A DNA stretch of 35,154 nt from DASVEE01 sp036399695 (GTDB lineage Bacteria > Acidobacteriota > Thermoanaerobaculia > Gp7-AA8): NCBI GenBank assembly GCA_036399695.1, contig DASWMP010000229.1, forward strand, positions 1 through 35,154, in the 5' to 3' direction. Both the position numbers and the translations under genes were made by a program. The notes beneath the pieces were generated by a model that had not been told where the DNA came from, searched no databases, and saw only the letters and a program-made list of their open reading frames with translations. Shown here in pieces: positions 32,781-35,154 of the stretch. The first letter of the stretch is position 1; each line of letters begins with the position of its first letter.

Positions 32781-32850
32781 GGTTGTCCGTTGCCCGTGGT
32801 CCGTAAGCGGCCGGGTGGGACGGACAACGGAAGACGGTCACCGGACAACC
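32781..32850. repeat. Imperfect inverted repeat, GGACAAC heptamer type
   Basis: Left arm 32781-32804 (GGTTGTCCGTTGCCCGTGG start) pairs imperfectly with right arm 32820-32850 (ends CACCGGACAACC). Same family as the tract at 118-158. It interrupts the otherwise tight ybaB-recR junction. Confidence 0.75.
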
Positions 32851-32858
32851 GCCACTAG

Positions 32859-33452
32859 ATGACTGCCCCACCACTGGCAACCCTCATCAACGAGCTCACC
32901 AAACTTCCTGGTGTCGGCGGCAAGTCGGCGTCGCGGCTGGCGTATCACATCCTCAAGCGGCCGGCGGCCGAGGCCGAGGCGCTGGCGACGGCGATCCTGG
33001 ACGTGAAGACGAAGATCTTCCGTTGCTCGATCTGCAACAACATGACGGACGTCGAGCCCTGCGCGATTTGCGACGATCCGCGGCGGGACGCCTCTTTCAT
33101 CTGCGTCGTCGAGGAAGCGTTCAACATCGCCACGGTCGAACAGACGCGCGATTTCAAGGGCGTCTACCACGTGCTCCTCGGCGCGCTCTCGCCGCTGAAA
33201 GGCATCGGACCGCAGGACATCGACGTCGGCGGGCTGCTCAAGCGGGTACAGCGCGGCGAGATCCGCGAGGTCATCATCGCCACCAATCCGAACGTCGAAG
33301 GAGAGGCCACGGCGCTGTACATCGCCCAGCAACTGCGGCCCCTGAACGTGCGCACCACGCGGCTCGCGTTCGGCCTGCCGGTCGGCGGCGATCTCGAATA
33401 CGCGGATCAAGTTACGATGTCCAAGGCGCTCGAAGGACGGAGAGAGATTTAG
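32859..33452 (+). CDS. recR: Recombination protein RecR
   Basis: A 197-residue protein that works with RecF/RecO to load RecA at gaps. It has the N-terminal helix-hairpin-helix LPGVGGKSASRLAYHIL, a four-cysteine zinc finger (C56, C59, C68, C71: RCSIC and PCAIC), a Toprim domain starting ICVVEEAFN, EVIIATNPNVEGEATALYI with the acidic residues, and a Walker-B-like C-terminus ending MSKALEGRREI. Length is normal. Confidence 0.96.
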   Translation: MTAPPLATLINELTKLPGVGGKSASRLAYHILKRPAAEAEALATAILDVKTKIFRCSICNNMTDVEPCAICDDPRRDASFICVVEEAFNIATVEQTRDFKGVYHVLLGALSPLKGIGPQDIDVGGLLKRVQRGEIREVIIATNPNVEGEATALYIAQQLRPLNVRTTRLAFGLPVGGDLEYADQVTMSKALEGRREI

Positions 33453-33505
33453 CCAAATGTGGTATACATGCCCGTCCCCGTCCCGGGACTTAACGGTGAA
33501 AATGA

Positions 33506-34006
33506 ATGGCCGCTCCTGATCTCGTCATGTACGAGGAGGAGTACCAGCAGATCAAGGAATGCCTCCATCGTCTGCAGGTTGACTCCAACTCGAAAATCGT
33601 CTTTCTGGTCGACAAGAACGGCCAGCAGATTGCCGCGATGGGCGATCTGCGGAACGTCGACGCCACTTCGCTCGCGTCGCTCACGGCCGGCAACGTCGCC
33701 GCCACCGACGGCCTCGCGAAGCTGATCGGCGAGAAAGAATTCTCCATCCTCTTCCACGAGGGTGAGCGCGACAACATCCACATCTCGCTCGTCGCCCAGC
33801 GCGTGATTCTCGTCGTCATCTTCGACGAGAAGTCCTCCCTGGGACTCGTCCGGCTGCGGGTCAAGAAAGCGTCGCAGGAGCTCGAGAAAACCTTCGAGCA
33901 GCTCCTGAGAAAGGCCGAAGCCGATCGCGGCAACATGGCCAACCGCTTCGACTCCCCCTTCGCTGAGATCACGGACGAGGACATCGACAGCCTGTTCAGC
34001 GAATAG
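33506..34006 (+). CDS. mglB: Roadblock/LC7 protein MglB
   Basis: A 166-residue protein with one roadblock/LC7 fold (about 25-125; VFLVDKNGQQIAAMG and NIHISLVAQRVILVVIF) and a helical C-terminal tail ending DEDIDSLFSE. In Myxococcus and Thermus, MglB is the GTPase-activating partner of MglA and sets cell polarity. It lies 8 nt before mglA, so the pair forms one unit. No motility genes are present in the window. Confidence 0.9.
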   Translation: MAAPDLVMYEEEYQQIKECLHRLQVDSNSKIVFLVDKNGQQIAAMGDLRNVDATSLASLTAGNVAATDGLAKLIGEKEFSILFHEGERDNIHISLVAQRVILVVIFDEKSSLGLVRLRVKKASQELEKTFEQLLRKAEADRGNMANRFDSPFAEITDEDIDSLFSE

Positions 34007-34014
34007 TTTTCTTC

Positions 34015-34599
34015 ATGACATTCATCAACTACGCGGCGCGCGAGATCAACTGCAAGATCGTGTACTACGGTCCGGGTCTGTGCGGAAAAACCACGAACCT
34101 GCAGTGGATCTACGACAAGACCAATCCCCAGGCGAAAGGGAAGCTCATCTCCCTGGCCACCGAGACGGACCGCACCCTCTTCTTCGACTTCCTCCCGCTC
34201 GATCTCGGCACGGTGCGCGGCTTCAAGACGCGCTTTCACCTCTACACCGTCCCGGGCCAGGTGTTCTACGACGCTTCCCGCAAACTGATCCTGAAAGGTG
34301 TCGACGGCATGGTCTTCGTCGCCGACTCGCAGGAAGCGCGCATGGAAGCGAACGTCGAGTCGCTGGCGAACCTCGACAAGAACCTCAAAGAGCAGGGCTA
34401 CGACCTCAAGACCGTTCCGTACGTGCTGCAGTTCAACAAGCGCGACCTGCCCACGGCGCTCCCGGCCGACGAGATGTACCGTCAGCTCAACTTCAAGGGC
34501 GAACCGACGTTCGAAGCGGTGGCGATGGCCGGTACCGGCGTGTTCGACACGCTGAAGGCCGTGGCCAAACTCGTCCTCACCGAGTTGAAGAAGAAGTAG
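34015..34599 (+). CDS. mglA: Ras-like GTPase MglA
   Basis: A 194-residue small GTPase. P-loop GPGLCGKT (19-26), TVPGQVFYD for the G3 motif (78-86; a threonine stands where most GTPases have Asp, as in the MglA family), and NKRD (141-144) for guanine recognition. It switches MglB-bound polarity. Its last 23 nt overlap the convergent TolB-like gene. Confidence 0.95.
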   Translation: MTFINYAAREINCKIVYYGPGLCGKTTNLQWIYDKTNPQAKGKLISLATETDRTLFFDFLPLDLGTVRGFKTRFHLYTVPGQVFYDASRKLILKGVDGMVFVADSQEARMEANVESLANLDKNLKEQGYDLKTVPYVLQFNKRDLPTALPADEMYRQLNFKGEPTFEAVAMAGTGVFDTLKAVAKLVLTELKKK

Positions 34600-35071
34600 G
34601 CGGCGCGGCCGGCTCGCCGACGTAGTCGCGCGCCAGCGCCCCCCGCAGGTGAGCCCCCACGGCCCGTGCGATCTGCCGTTGCACGGCATCCAGCTCGGCG
34701 AAGGGCCGTTCGTACCGTTCGGACCAGAGCACCTGGCGCTGGGCCGTATCGACGATCCTTACCTCGACGGACACCCGTTCACCCGCGCGCAACAGCGTTC
34801 CTTCCACGAGACCATCCGACGACGCACCGCCGCTCACGACGCGCAGCGTAGGGATGTCCGCCAGATCGGCGCGCAGCGTGTCCGAAAGGCTGGCGGCGAG
34901 CGCGTCATGGCGCGCATCGCCTGTGCCGTTCACGAACGGCAGCACCGCCACCGCCGCCAGGTCCCGCGTGGGCGGTCTCCGGAGGATGTAGAACGCTGCC
35001 CCGGTGAACACCAGCACCACCGCGGCGATGACCATCGCAACGACCGCCCCGCTCCGCGCCTGAAAGCTCAC
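34577..35071 (-). CDS. Membrane-anchored TolB-like protein
   Basis: A 164-residue protein. One membrane segment (about 9-29, AVVAMVIAAVVLVFTGAAFY) is followed by a domain like the TolB N-terminal/FlgO region found in many adenylate-cyclase-like and regulatory proteins: VAVLPFVNGTGDARHDALA, then VSVEVRIVDTAQRQVLWSE. The C-terminus is short and ends with PTSSSTR, so no TPR or enzymatic domain follows. It may be a stand-alone piece of a larger family. It is convergent with mglA. Confidence 0.75.
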   Translation of the reverse strand: MSFQARSGAVVAMVIAAVVLVFTGAAFYILRRPPTRDLAAVAVLPFVNGTGDARHDALAASLSDTLRADLADIPTLRVVSGGASSDGLVEGTLLRAGERVSVEVRIVDTAQRQVLWSERYERPFAELDAVQRQIARAVGAHLRGALARDYVGEPAAPPTSSSTR

Positions 35072-35118
35072 CCGGTGAACTTACCACCAGAAGCCGGTCT
35101 CGGAGTGCGGGGGCGAAC

Positions 35119-35154
35119 GCCACCGCTCTTGTACACGTATAGCAGAGCGGTGGC
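35119..35154. repeat. 11-bp perfect hairpin at the window edge
   Basis: GCCACCGCTCT (35119-35129) pairs with AGAGCGGTGGC (35144-35154). The pairing reaches the last base, so the repeat may be longer beyond the window. It lies upstream of the TolB-like gene. Confidence 0.6.

Overview
The window is a GC-rich bacterial chromosome segment without phage, plasmid or transposase genes. Several traits together suggest an Acidobacteriota-like soil or sediment bacterium. These are an MglA/MglB pair beside dnaX-ybaB-recR, an ECF sigma/anti-sigma pair leading to an exported TPR-CHAT protease, a giant multicopper oxidase, and many iterated short repeats between genes. The phylum is an inference; no rRNA is present.

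Layout. (1) 1-340: hairpin repeats and tRNA-Pro(TGG). (2) 356-9408, plus strand: a tightly packed run made of a GT4 glycosyltransferase, an ECF sigma factor, a shikimate-dehydrogenase-like protein with a shrunken AroD-like N-terminus, two small paralogous proteins flanking a multi-hairpin repeat, a DszC-like and an SsuD-like flavin enzyme, a GT2 glycosyltransferase, a 90-residue Lys-rich protein and a 615-residue protein of unknown family. Several junctions are ATGA overlaps. (3) 9566-21824, minus strand: a PhyH-type dioxygenase, a GT4 glycosyltransferase paralogous to the first, a 2536-residue multicopper oxidase, a beta-propeller protein, a 64-bp tandem array and a DXD glycosyltransferase. 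(4) 22189-23930, plus strand and divergent from block 3: a Sco copper chaperone and a cytochrome c fused to a periplasmic-binding-like domain. Blocks 3 and 4 look like one exported copper/electron-transfer module. (5) 24116-24192: tRNA-Arg(TCT). (6) 24194-28894, minus strand: ECF sigma, anti-sigma, an unknown 324-residue protein and a TPR-CHAT protease. (7) 28992-30518: a small unknown gene, tRNA-Arg(ACG) next to tadA (the enzyme that edits that tRNA), and two tRNA-Ser genes, one overlapping the end of tadA. (8) 30649-34599: SRP RNA with an extended closing helix, dnaX, ybaB, recR, mglB and mglA. (9) 34577-35154: a convergent TolB-like membrane protein and a terminal hairpin.

The most novel material appears to be the giant oxidase module co-transcribed with glycosyltransferases and a dioxygenase, the sigma/anti-sigma/CHAT protease operon, the plus-strand flavin-enzyme/glycosyltransferase operon with its unknown 615-residue protein, and a rich set of structured repeats. 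Some of those repeats lie inside or extend coding sequence.
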